From positions 1-11,058 of the forward strand of contig CAUDEQ010000062.1 in NCBI GenBank assembly GCA_958448635.1: DNA of 11,058 bases. Direction: 5' to 3'. Made by a program: the position numbers and the translations under genes. The DNA comes from an uncultured Bacillota bacterium. GTDB taxonomy: Bacteria; Bacillota; Clostridia; Peptostreptococcales; Anaerovoracaceae. Positions 1 through 6,884 of this stretch are shown piece by piece. A model generated the notes under the pieces. That model ran no database searches, was not told the origin of the DNA, and saw only the letters and a list, made by a program, of their open reading frames with translations. How positions within the stretch are numbered: position 1 is the first letter of the stretch; each line of letters begins with the position of its first letter.

Positions 1-52
1 GTACGTACGGTGGTGTGAGAGGACGGCGGTTAGTCACCGCCTCCTACTCGAT
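1..52 (+). mobile_element. 3' end of a group II intron (domain V 3' strand and domain VI), truncated by window edge
   Basis: This is the last part of a bacterial group II intron lying on the plus strand. GTACGTACGG at 1-10 matches the usual 3' strand of domain V. Domain VI folds well: 17-19 pairs with 47-49, 20-22 with 43-45, A23 with T42, and 25-30 with 36-41 around a 5-nt loop (31-35). A46 is left bulged between the two outer helices, seven nucleotides from the end, where the branch-point adenosine belongs. The intron ends CTACTCGAT, matching the A-pyrimidine 3' end of the family. The catalytic core and any reverse transcriptase lie to the left of the window. The 3' boundary is most likely after T52; one base earlier is possible. 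The intron is antisense to the neighbouring dehydrogenase gene, so splicing would not act on that mRNA. Confidence 0.85.
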
Positions 53-1212
53 TACTTGTCGTTGTAGGCTTCATAAATTACTTGCAAATATCCATCTGTA
101 TTGATAGGTTTTGCATTATCATCTGACAAAGCATTTTCCGCAGAACGCTCTGCAATTGCGCGAAAATCATCTTCCTTAATATAATCGAGAGCTGTTAATT
201 TAGGTATTTTCACCTTTTCATTGAGTTCTTTTATTTTTTCAACACCTGCCATAGCAATTTCCTCAGTTGTCATGCCGGTTCCGTCAACCCCTAAGATTTG
301 TGCTATTCGAGCAAATCTTTCTGGCTTTGCGGAAAGATTATATTTCATGATGTAAGGTAAAAAAATCGAGTTGCCTACACCGTGAGGGGTGTCGTACCAT
401 GCACCTATTGTTTCTGAAATTGCATGTACAGCACCGACGTTAGAGTTAATAAATGATATTCCTGCCATAAGACTTCCGATCAACATGTTCGTCCTTGCTT
501 CTAAATTGCTTCCGTTTTCCACCGCTTCCACAATATTATGAGAAATTAACTCTATAGCATATAGTGCAAGGGCATCTGTTATAGGTTGGGAGACTCTGCA
601 AGTGTAGGCCTCTATTGCATGAGTTAATGCGTCAACTCCTGTAGAAGCAGTCAAAGAAGGAGGAAGTGTGAGAAGGAGTTCAGGATCTGCAATAGCCACA
701 CTTGGACGCAGTTTGATTGGATCGAATAGGCTCATTTTATATTTTTTCTCTTCGTCCGTGATAACTGCAACAAATGTAACTTCACTACCTGTACCTGCAG
801 TTGTAGGTATACAAATAACAGGCAGCATATAATCATTTAATTCTTTCCAGTCCCAATCGACGCATTTGCCGCCGTTTGTAACAAGTGCTGCTGTTGCTTT
901 GGCCTGATCCATAGAACTGCCTCCGCCGAGACCGATAATTACATCGACATTTTCATTTTTAGCTATGTCAGCGGTGTGGTCGCAGTCAGTCGTTCTTGGA
1001 TTAGGGCGAACATTTTTATATGTAATATATTCAATGTTCGCATCTTCAAGGCTTTTCGTTACTCGCTCATATATTATACTCGATGCAAGAAATTCATCTG
1101 TTATAATCATAGCTTTCTTGCCTCCAAGAGAACACACTTCAGATCCGGTTTGACTTACGCAACCAGCACCAAAAACTATTTTTGTAGCGTGGAAAAATTC
1201 TTTGAATTCCAT
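52..1212 (-). CDS. Iron-containing (group III) alcohol dehydrogenase
   Basis: This is a full-length 386-aa NAD(P)-dependent Fe-ADH of the cytoplasm that interconverts an alcohol and an aldehyde. The N-terminal Rossmann-like half carries GLGGGSSMDQAK near residues 94-105, and PTTAGTGSEVT (136-146) follows. The helical C-terminal half has the metal ligands D194 and H198 (GVDALTHAIEA), H263 (AVHAISE) and H277 (DTPHGVGN). The ATG is preceded by AGAAGG on the minus strand. The gene lies 47 bp downstream of the permease with no terminator visible between them, so it is probably the last gene of the sigma-54 operon. The substrate cannot be read from sequence. Given the nearby putrescine aminotransferase, reduction of 4-aminobutanal is a reasonable inference; 4-hydroxybutyrate or a short-chain aldehyde are alternatives. 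The last base of its TAA stop seems to be contributed by the adjacent intron, so the native C-terminus may differ slightly. Confidence 0.92.
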   Translation of the reverse strand: MEFKEFFHATKIVFGAGCVSQTGSEVCSLGGKKAMIITDEFLASSIIYERVTKSLEDANIEYITYKNVRPNPRTTDCDHTADIAKNENVDVIIGLGGGSSMDQAKATAALVTNGGKCVDWDWKELNDYMLPVICIPTTAGTGSEVTFVAVITDEEKKYKMSLFDPIKLRPSVAIADPELLLTLPPSLTASTGVDALTHAIEAYTCRVSQPITDALALYAIELISHNIVEAVENGSNLEARTNMLIGSLMAGISFINSNVGAVHAISETIGAWYDTPHGVGNSIFLPYIMKYNLSAKPERFARIAQILGVDGTGMTTEEIAMAGVEKIKELNEKVKIPKLTALDYIKEDDFRAIAERSAENALSDDNAKPINTDGYLQVIYEAYNDK

Positions 1213-1259
1213 AGTTTATGCCTTCTTTCTTTAATTAAAATATATACATCTTATTTGTA

Positions 1260-2666
1260 CTACAGCCTTGGGTATCCGCCTTTATCACCTTTTACCACAA
1301 ACAACTTCATTACGAGATAGTATGCTATAGCACAAGGAATGCCAGCGCCTAGTGAAGCAGTACAGTAAATGAACGGGGTGTTATATGCAAGTGTTGCCGG
1401 ATTAAAGAACACAAGATAGAAAAATGCAGTAGCAATGAAAATGATTAGAGCCACCCAGTTTATTCCACCCCAAAAGTAGTACTTGGAAGTATTAGACTGA
1501 TTGAATATCGATCTGAGATCCAGGGTCTGTTTTCTAAGCAAAAAGTAATCGACAGCAGCAATCGCAGTCATTGGTACGTAGAAAACACATGTTACACCTA
1601 GCATGATATAGAAGTGATCATATATCCATTCGGCGCCTAATGCAAGTGCAATAGCTACTATGGTGCAGAATACTCCGACTATACCGCCCCATGGTGCCTT
1701 TTGAAGTGATTTTAGCCCCTTTATGCCTAAGCACATTGTATATGTAATTGTACATGTGGAAGTGACGTTTGCTACGGCAATAAATAACAGCGCAATAACG
1801 CCTAAAGCGAGGCCTGCCAGTTCAAGCATCCATACAGTTGGATCTTCAGAGCCAACTGTTAAGCAAGCAGCTGCACCTATAGATGTAGCGATTGTAGCGG
1901 CAATAACAAGACCAAACAAATTAGGCCAATAGGCAGCTTTTCCTGATTTGCATAATCTTGAAAGCCCACCCATCTCAGGCCACCATGAAAGACCTGCACC
2001 AAATGAGAGTTCGACTGCGATAAGGAAGTTTACCCACTTGCTTGGATAAGGGGTAAGAGGTTGCGCTGCTGCAATATTTCCCCAACCAACTTTTACAGTT
2101 AGAATAATAGCTAACATAATGATGACAATACACATTAGTGGGGCGACGATGTTATTGAATCTCTTAATTACGAGAGGCCCCTTCCACACAATAAGAAATG
2201 TAGCAAACATACATAATATGGCCATTATTATAGTAAATGTATGACTAACGGAATCAGCGCCTATAAATGCAGCAATAACATTAGATACAGAGCGTGCAAA
2301 TAATATTGAAAGAACAATATCCCAGCAAACTATAAATATGGCAACGCACAATAATATAAAGTTTTTGCCTTTAGTACCCATGAAACTGATTGAACCCGAA
2401 TATCCATCCATACCGTATTTAGCGCTAGATAGGCAAGGCATCCAAGTCATTACAAGAACTGAGAGCATATTTCCTGCTAAAGTTCCCCATACAGCTGTCC
2501 AGAAATCAGTAAACAGAGCTAGGGACGCTCCAATTAAGAAACACCATGTCGCAATTGTTAAGCCTATATTGATTGCGGTATTGTCCGCTAAATTATATAC
2601 TCTCTCTTTTTTTGTGATCGGCAGCAAGCCAAACTGCGATTCTTTAGTTGCATCAAATTTTGCCAC
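1260..2666 (-). CDS. NCS1-family (cytosine/purine/hydantoin-type) permease
   Basis: This 468-aa polytopic inner-membrane transporter has about twelve hydrophobic segments, the first near residues 33-51. The N-terminal cytoplasmic motif GLLPITKKERVYNLADN (13-29), followed by a first helix starting NIGLTIATWCFLIGA, is typical of nucleobase-cation-symport-1 proteins (Transp_cyt_pur family), and the length is normal. Translation starts at GTG: AAGGAGG lies 11 nt upstream and overlaps the stop codon of the small membrane protein gene, which suggests translational coupling. Known NCS1 substrates are nucleobases, hydantoins, allantoin, thiamine and similar compounds. In this setting agmatine, putrescine or another polyamine-derived compound is possible, but this is inference only. 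No agmatine/putrescine antiporter of the APC type is present in the window, which makes this the only transporter candidate for the pathway here. Confidence 0.85.
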   Translation of the reverse strand: MAKFDATKESQFGLLPITKKERVYNLADNTAINIGLTIATWCFLIGASLALFTDFWTAVWGTLAGNMLSVLVMTWMPCLSSAKYGMDGYSGSISFMGTKGKNFILLCVAIFIVCWDIVLSILFARSVSNVIAAFIGADSVSHTFTIIMAILCMFATFLIVWKGPLVIKRFNNIVAPLMCIVIIMLAIILTVKVGWGNIAAAQPLTPYPSKWVNFLIAVELSFGAGLSWWPEMGGLSRLCKSGKAAYWPNLFGLVIAATIATSIGAAACLTVGSEDPTVWMLELAGLALGVIALLFIAVANVTSTCTITYTMCLGIKGLKSLQKAPWGGIVGVFCTIVAIALALGAEWIYDHFYIMLGVTCVFYVPMTAIAAVDYFLLRKQTLDLRSIFNQSNTSKYYFWGGINWVALIIFIATAFFYLVFFNPATLAYNTPFIYCTASLGAGIPCAIAYYLVMKLFVVKGDKGGYPRL

Positions 2667-2682
2667 TATTTATTACACCTCC

Positions 2683-2904
2683 TTAGCCACTTATTCCTAA
2701 TTTAAATGCATAGATAACAATTGGAAGAACTGTTCCCAAGGCGATCAGTATCCATGAAAGAATCCAGTCTCCCTTGGTTAGACCTGGAACAACCTCTCCT
2801 TGTGTTTCAATTTCTGCAATTCGTTTGCAAAGTTCTTTTTCTACTTCAGGGGAAGTGCCGGTTCTACCTTTTAATTCTTCATAAACGTCTTCGTATGTAG
2901 CCAT
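2683..2904 (-). CDS. Small single-pass membrane protein encoded with the permease
   Basis: This is a 73-aa protein of no family I can name. Residues 1-45 are charged and hydrophilic, with a probable helix around 18-35 (PEVEKELCKRIAEIE). A single hydrophobic segment spans about 48-68 (ILSWILIALGTVLPIVIYAF), followed by a short KLGISG tail. The ATG is preceded by a strong AGGAGG. It is the first gene after the -24/-12 promoter, and its stop codon overlaps the ribosome binding site of the permease gene, 16 bp before that start. Coupled translation points to a small accessory subunit or stability factor of the permease, comparable in layout to the small partners encoded beside some sodium-solute symporters. 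That is an analogy from gene order, not homology. The layout, strong ribosome binding site and coherent protein features support a real gene. Confidence 0.8.
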   Translation of the reverse strand: MATYEDVYEELKGRTGTSPEVEKELCKRIAEIETQGEVVPGLTKGDWILSWILIALGTVLPIVIYAFKLGISG

Positions 2905-2974
2905 AAATAAGACCTCCTACAAGTTGTAATTAATACAGTAAAACAAATTTAATAATTATAGCAAATATCAATAA

Positions 2975-2991
2975 AGCAAAAAACATGCCAT
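2975..2991 (-). promoter_or_regulatory. Sigma-54 (-24/-12) promoter of the small protein-permease-ADH operon
   Basis: Read on the minus strand the site is ATGGCATGTTTTTTGCT. It has the invariant GG (2988-2989) and GC (2976-2977) separated by exactly 10 nt, and agrees closely with the TGGCACG-N4-TTGCW consensus. The start of transcription would be near 2964, giving a leader of about 60 nt before the ATG at 2904. It lies upstream of the 73-aa gene and downstream of the gene for a sigma-54 activator. A matching site precedes the aminotransferase gene. Confidence 0.82.
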
Positions 2992-3059
2992 GCACAATTA
3001 ACGGAATATTTGTATATTTTCAACATTTGCATTTAAAATAGAATTCAAATAAGAATAAT

Positions 3060-3096
3060 AAAAAAGAAGATTTAACAAAAAAATCGCCAAATCTTC
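3060..3096 (-). terminator. Probable intrinsic terminator of the sigma-54 activator gene
   Basis: GAAGATTT (3066-3073) and AAATCTTC (3089-3096) form an 8-bp stem around a 15-nt loop. On the minus strand the stem is followed directly by six T residues (3065-3060). It lies about 75 bp after the stop codon of the PAS-AAA+ gene. The stem is AT-rich and the loop large, so termination may be partial. Confidence 0.5.
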
Positions 3097-3170
3097 CAAC
3101 AAAAGCACATGTATTTACAAATGAATAATAATTTAAATATGAATAGAAATGCTATGGCACAGAGTGGATG

Positions 3171-4556
3171 TTATTTATCGACATCAGTAACATATTTTTT
3201 TATTTTACGGACTGCAGTAGGCTGGCTAACGCCAAGGAGCTTTGCTACGCCTACAGTAGTGCCACATTTTGCATATGCATTACACACCATTTTTTGCTCC
3301 AACATTTCAACGGCTTTATTTAGTGAAATATCCCCATCAAAATAATAGGATGAGGTGTTTTGGCGTAGAACTTTTTCTGGGAGGGATTCTAGCTTTATCT
3401 CATCTGTTTCTGATGTTAGAACAAGTTGCTCAATAAGATTCTGGAGTTCACGTATGTTGCCAGGCCAGTTGTATTTGTAGAAGTAGTCGATGACCTCTTG
3501 CGATAGATGCTTATTAAGAGCATACAAGGCATTAAACTTCTGAATAAAAAAAGTTGACATTGGCAGAATATCGGCGATACGATCTTTCAGGGGAGGTATC
3601 TCAAGAGGGATAACCTTGAGACGATAGTAAAGATCCTCGCGAAAAGAACCGTTGCGTACCTGTTCTTCAAGCTCTTTATTAGATGCGGTTATTAAGCGAA
3701 AATCAACATAGATTTCATGCCTGCCACCTACTCGCATTATCTTTTTGTCCTGGATGACTTTAAGAAGCTTTACTTGTAGGCTAAGCGGCAGTTCTGATAT
3801 CTCGTCAAGAAAAAGCGTACCCCCTTGAGAAAGTTCAATCAAACCGACTTTACCTTCGCGGTTTGCGCCAGTAAAAGAACCCTTTTCATAGCCAAAAAGT
3901 TCTGACTCTAGCAGGTTTTCTGGTATTGCGCCACAGTTTATTTCGATGTAAGGCCCTTCTTTACGAGAACTTTGGTTATGAATGAGTTTAGCCATCATGC
4001 TTTTTCCTACACCTGAATGTCCTGTGAGAAGTACGCTGGCATCAAAGCCAGCAATACGACGAATCATTTGCATAAGCTTAATCATTTCAGGACTTTCGGC
4101 AACTACTCCATCTATTTCAACCTTTTCATTTCTTAGGAGCTCAAGTTCATTTTCATAACGGCTCATTTGGTCTTTTAGATTTTTATATTGATTTTGTAGG
4201 CTTATAAAGTCTGTAATATCTCTGCTAAAACTTATAACCAAATGGATTTTGTTTTGCGAATCAAAAATAGGAATAGCGGTAACAACGATATCTCTTCCGC
4301 GTTTGTTTTGCTGCCTGATTGTCATTTTTTTTCCGGATTCAATTACAAGTCGAGTAATTGAAGGCCTGAAATATCCATCCTCCTCTAGTTTATATACAGA
4401 CCTTCCCACCATAGCTGATGGAGGGAGATCATAGGTGCGGTCAAATGTAGGACTGGCTTTAAGTATAACCCCATTTTGATCGGCAATAAGGAAATCGTCA
4501 CATATATAGTCTATGATTGTATCAAATTCGTCAATAAACAGTTGATTTGTCTTCAT
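3171..4556 (-). CDS. PAS-AAA+-HTH sigma-54-dependent transcriptional activator
   Basis: This is a 461-aa bacterial enhancer-binding protein. An N-terminal PAS-type sensor spans about 8-117 (DDFLIADQNGVILKASPTFD at 20-39; VISFSRDIT at 107-115). A charged, probably coiled-coil linker spans about 118-147. The AAA+ domain spans about 150-385, with Walker A GHSGVGKS (179-186), sigma-54 contact loop GSFTGA (226-231), Walker B GTLFLDE (246-252), arginine-finger segment FREDLYYRL (305-313) and NWPGNIRELQN (363-373). A Fis/TyrR-type helix-turn-helix is at about 424-455 (AKLLGVSQPTAVRKIKKY). GSFTGA replaces the commoner GAFTGA; the F-T-G core is intact. The protein would bind an enhancer and drive sigma-54 RNA polymerase in response to a ligand at the PAS domain. 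The two -24/-12 promoters in the window are its obvious targets. The ligand is unknown; an agmatine-pathway compound is a guess. Confidence 0.93.
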   Translation of the reverse strand: MKTNQLFIDEFDTIIDYICDDFLIADQNGVILKASPTFDRTYDLPPSAMVGRSVYKLEEDGYFRPSITRLVIESGKKMTIRQQNKRGRDIVVTAIPIFDSQNKIHLVISFSRDITDFISLQNQYKNLKDQMSRYENELELLRNEKVEIDGVVAESPEMIKLMQMIRRIAGFDASVLLTGHSGVGKSMMAKLIHNQSSRKEGPYIEINCGAIPENLLESELFGYEKGSFTGANREGKVGLIELSQGGTLFLDEISELPLSLQVKLLKVIQDKKIMRVGGRHEIYVDFRLITASNKELEEQVRNGSFREDLYYRLKVIPLEIPPLKDRIADILPMSTFFIQKFNALYALNKHLSQEVIDYFYKYNWPGNIRELQNLIEQLVLTSETDEIKLESLPEKVLRQNTSSYYFDGDISLNKAVEMLEQKMVCNAYAKCGTTVGVAKLLGVSQPTAVRKIKKYVTDVDK

Positions 4557-4577
4557 AATATATACCTTTTATAATAT

Positions 4578-4606
4578 AATATAAAAATATAAAAAAGTAG
4601 TTGCAA
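4578..4606 (-). promoter_or_regulatory. Sigma-70-type promoter of the sigma-54 activator gene
   Basis: On the minus strand, TTGCAA (4606-4601) is followed after 17 nt by TATATT (4583-4578). The leader before the ATG at 4556 would be about 15 nt, with AAAAGG as a modest ribosome binding site. The surrounding DNA is very AT-rich, so a chance match is possible. Confidence 0.45.
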
Positions 4607-4650
4607 TTATTTTAGCTCTTTAACGTTCATGTTTTATCAAAATAAGAGTT

Positions 4651-5481
4651 TCAGTCATCTGCATTTTGAGTGAGTTGCTTCATCTGTTCGTTCGTGATGA
4701 TATCCACGCTGGTTGTCGACAATCCATGGATAATTTTTATGATCTGGGATCGGCTGCTGACTTTCATTTTCTTGAAAATATTATATGTATGTTTTTTTAC
4801 GGTATTTTCAGAAATAAATAACTTGTCGGCGATTTGGCGACTGGTCATGCCTTGACATATAAGTAATACAATTTCTGATTCGCGTGAAGTTAGATTATAT
4901 AGATATATCAGTGTATCTGAATATTCGTCCTCATTGTTACGTCGAATGCCATTGGGGTATCTGTTGTGGAAATATATGGATAGATGCTTGTTTAAGATTT
5001 CTAATATTTCTATCTCGCTATCAGTAAAATCTCCTTTATCTTCGCCTCTCCATAAATTTACTGAACCGTAGAGGATATCTTCTTTGGCAACCCTGGAACC
5101 CATACTGAAATGTACACCTTGCGGAAGCATCCAATCGTTGTAAAAAACAGATGTTCGAAGCATTGCTGAGGTAATATAGTCGGTTTCGCGATATATATCA
5201 CTTCGGTTTTGTGAGAAGAACCAGAACATAATATCTACAGATTCGTATACTTTAAAATATGAAGCAAGGTATTGTTCTTCTATATTATTACTTACAGGAT
5301 CAAAGAAAACGACTTTTGTATGTTTTTTATAACCTAAATCGAAAAAAGACTTGCCGTGAGGAATGAGTTCTGCGAGTTTAGAAAGAAAAGTTTTACGTAA
5401 GTGGTAGATGTCAGTTTCTGAATAGATATCCAGTATTATTTCATTAATCTTTTCCCACTGGTCGCTTCTCAGTGTTGTCAT
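4651..5481 (-). CDS. LuxR-family (GerE-type HTH) transcriptional regulator
   Basis: This cytoplasmic DNA-binding protein has 276 aa from the ATG at 5481. The C-terminal GerE/LuxR helix-turn-helix is at about 196-253, with LTSRESEIVLLICQGMTSRQ followed by IADKLFISENTVKKH. The N-terminal ~175 residues have no hydrophobic segment and look like a small sensory domain (GAF-like at best); no receiver-domain aspartate motif is evident. A GTG four codons further upstream (5493) is in frame. The GAGGTG at that point is better read as the ribosome binding site of the ATG at 5481, so the shorter form is preferred. The gene is divergent from ptcA-aguA-arcC. LuxR-type regulators (AguR) control agmatine deiminase operons in some lactic acid bacteria, so control of ptcA is a fair inference. 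I see no transmembrane segments of the kind reported for AguR. Confidence 0.9.
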   Translation of the reverse strand: MTTLRSDQWEKINEIILDIYSETDIYHLRKTFLSKLAELIPHGKSFFDLGYKKHTKVVFFDPVSNNIEEQYLASYFKVYESVDIMFWFFSQNRSDIYRETDYITSAMLRTSVFYNDWMLPQGVHFSMGSRVAKEDILYGSVNLWRGEDKGDFTDSEIEILEILNKHLSIYFHNRYPNGIRRNNEDEYSDTLIYLYNLTSRESEIVLLICQGMTSRQIADKLFISENTVKKHTYNIFKKMKVSSRSQIIKIIHGLSTTSVDIITNEQMKQLTQNADD

Positions 5482-5501
5482 ATTACACCTCACTTGTTCG
5501 T

Positions 5502-5531
5502 AGTATTCTGTACACTTTTACATTAAATCAA
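5502..5531 (-). promoter_or_regulatory. Candidate promoter of the luxR-type gene
   Basis: On the minus strand, TTGATT (5531-5526) and AATACT (5507-5502) are separated by 18 nt, each 4/6 to the sigma-70 consensus. Transcription would start near 5495, just ahead of the ribosome binding site for the ATG at 5481. The -35 abuts the 14-bp inverted repeat and the -10 overlaps a related half-site, as expected for autoregulation. The match is weak. Confidence 0.35.
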
Positions 5532-5566
5532 ATAATACTGTATAAGAACAAATATACAGTATTATT
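5531..5566. promoter_or_regulatory. Perfect 14-bp inverted repeat, probable operator
   Basis: AATAATACTGTATA (5531-5544) and TATACAGTATTATT (5553-5566) are perfect reverse complements separated by 8 nt. A related half-site, TAGTATTCTGTACA (5501-5514), shares 9 of 14 bases and the CTGTAYA core, and lies in the same orientation 30 bp (about three helical turns) from the left arm. There is no T-tract, so it is not an intrinsic terminator. The best reading is a binding site for a dimeric regulator, most simply the adjacent LuxR-type protein. Confidence 0.65.
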
Positions 5567-5694
5567 AAATGTCTACTACTAATATGATAAGTTAGATTCT
5601 ACTATCTGTCAATATTATTTTCATACAATCTAATACTTATTCATATGTTCGTAATGCAAAAGTGGTATTTAATTTTTTTAATAAAATGGAGTAG

Positions 5695-5723
5695 TTGATT
5701 TTTGCGTAACTATTTCATAATAT
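5695..5723 (+). promoter_or_regulatory. Sigma-70 promoter of ptcA-aguA-arcC
   Basis: TTGATT (5695-5700) and TAATAT (5718-5723) are separated by exactly 17 nt. Transcription would start near 5730, giving a leader of about 78 nt with AAGGAG (5793-5798) nine bases before the ATG. A TGG...TTGC pair overlaps this area but its spacing is wrong for sigma-54. Confidence 0.65.
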
Positions 5724-5740
5724 AATATATATAAAGTATC

Positions 5741-5760
5741 TAGGGTGAGTGGCTTCCCTA
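5741..5760 (+). promoter_or_regulatory. Hairpin near the 5' end of the ptcA mRNA leader
   Basis: TAGGG (5741-5745) pairs with CCCTA (5756-5760). After one bulged T, GAG pairs with CTT (one G-U) around a TGG loop. It begins about 10 nt after the predicted transcription start and has no following T-tract. It could stabilise the mRNA 5' end or bind a regulator; it matches no riboswitch that I can name with confidence. Confidence 0.4.
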
Positions 5761-5807
5761 CGAAAATATTTTATAGCTTATTTTAGGAAAAAAAGGAGAA
5801 AAGAAAA

Positions 5808-6839
5808 ATGACAAATGTAAATGGATTAAGACATTTTATCGACACAAATGACTTTACAAAAGAAGAATTGATGGACATCATCGAACTGTCTCTTAAGATT
5901 AAGAAATGTGTAAAAGCTGGATATAATCCACCACTGATGAAGGACAAGACGTTGGCTATGATCTTCCAGCAGTCATCAACTAGAACAAGAGTTTCGTTTG
6001 AAACTGCTATGGAACAGTTGGGTGGACATGCACAGTATCTTGGACCTGGTATGATACAATTGGGCGGACACGAAACTATTGAGGATACTGGCCGTGTTCT
6101 CTCAAGAATGGTAGATATAATTATGGCAAGAGTTATTGAGCACGATACTGTAGTGAGATTGGCTAATGCCTCCTCAGTTCCTGTATTAAATGGAATGTCT
6201 GACTACAATCACCCAACTCAGGAGATCGGAGACATGATAACCATGATTGAACATCTTCCTGAAGGAAAGCGTATTGAAGATTGCAAGATCGTCTTTGTTG
6301 GGGATGCTACGCAGGTTTGTGCTTCCCTGGGATTTATCGTAACAAAGATTGGTGCTAATTATTGCCATTTCGGACCTAAGGGATTCCAGCTTAGACCAGA
6401 ACATACTGATATATATGAAGCAAACTGTAAGGAGTCAGGCGGAAGCTGGATGATTACTGACGACGTTGAAGAAGCTATGAAAGATGCTGACTTTGTATAT
6501 ACTGATGTATGGTATGGTCTGTATGAAAATGAGCTGTCTCCAGAAGAAAGACAGAAGATCTTCATGCCTAAGTATCAGGTAAGCAAAGAACTTATGAGTA
6601 AGGCAAACTTAGGTGCTAAGTTCCTTCATTGCCTGCCGGCTACAAGGAACGAAGAAGTAACTGATGAAGTTCTTGACTCTGAAATCTCAATAGCTTGGGA
6701 TGAAGCAGAAAATAGACTGACGGCAATGAGAGGACTTCTTGTATACTTTACTCGTTATCAGAAAGAAGGTTCTGAATTGCAGAAAGCAGCTGTAAAAGAG
6801 GAATTAGAAGCTTTCATGGCAGAAAGATTCGGTGAGTAA
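5808..6839 (+). CDS. ptcA: Putrescine carbamoyltransferase
   Basis: This 343-aa cytoplasmic enzyme phosphorolyses N-carbamoylputrescine to putrescine and carbamoyl phosphate. It has the transcarbamylase fold: carbamoyl-phosphate motif SSTRTR (56-61), NHPTQ (134-138) and HCLP (274-277). The features that separate putrescine from ornithine carbamoyltransferases are clear. DVWYGLYE (233-240) replaces the SMG loop of ornithine enzymes, [17 protein letters not shown] (78-94) is typical of the putrescine branch, and a helical C-terminal tail (about 317-343) matches the trimer-locking helix of the Enterococcus enzyme. AAGGAG lies nine bases before the ATG. It is the first gene of the operon, 45 bp before aguA. 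Assignment is by recalled similarity to the Enterococcus faecalis protein; ornithine carbamoyltransferase is unlikely. Confidence 0.96.
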   Translation: MTNVNGLRHFIDTNDFTKEELMDIIELSLKIKKCVKAGYNPPLMKDKTLAMIFQQSSTRTRVSFETAMEQLGGHAQYLGPGMIQLGGHETIEDTGRVLSRMVDIIMARVIEHDTVVRLANASSVPVLNGMSDYNHPTQEIGDMITMIEHLPEGKRIEDCKIVFVGDATQVCASLGFIVTKIGANYCHFGPKGFQLRPEHTDIYEANCKESGGSWMITDDVEEAMKDADFVYTDVWYGLYENELSPEERQKIFMPKYQVSKELMSKANLGAKFLHCLPATRNEEVTDEVLDSEISIAWDEAENRLTAMRGLLVYFTRYQKEGSELQKAAVKEELEAFMAERFGE

Positions 6840-6884
6840 TCAATACTCCTTGCTGAGAAGAATATATAGAAAGAAGGAATTTAA

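Larger units (their letters stand above)
5482..5807. other. Divergent control region between the luxR-type gene and ptcA
   Basis: This 326-bp AT-rich region without a gene holds, from left to right: a candidate luxR promoter with an operator-like half-site over its -10; a perfect 14-bp inverted repeat (5531-5566); a direct repeat TCTACTA (5572-5578 and 5598-5604); a loose inverted pair TTAGATT/AATCTAA (5592-5598 and 5627-5633); the ptcA promoter (5695-5723); and a leader hairpin (5741-5760). I find no -24/-12 promoter here. Confidence 0.7.

Noticed and set aside
3155..3172. TGGCAC followed by TGGATG, resembling a sigma-54 promoter on the plus strand
   Set aside because: The GC required 10 nt after the GG is absent (AT instead), and the site would fire into the 3' end of the activator gene with no plus-strand gene downstream.
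5482..5493. GTG start at 5493 for the LuxR-type gene
   Set aside because: The GAGGTG covering this codon is the ribosome binding site for the ATG at 5481.
5688..5706. TGG...TTGC pair upstream of ptcA as a sigma-54 promoter
   Set aside because: GG and GC are 14 nt apart rather than 10. A well-spaced sigma-70 promoter overlaps it.
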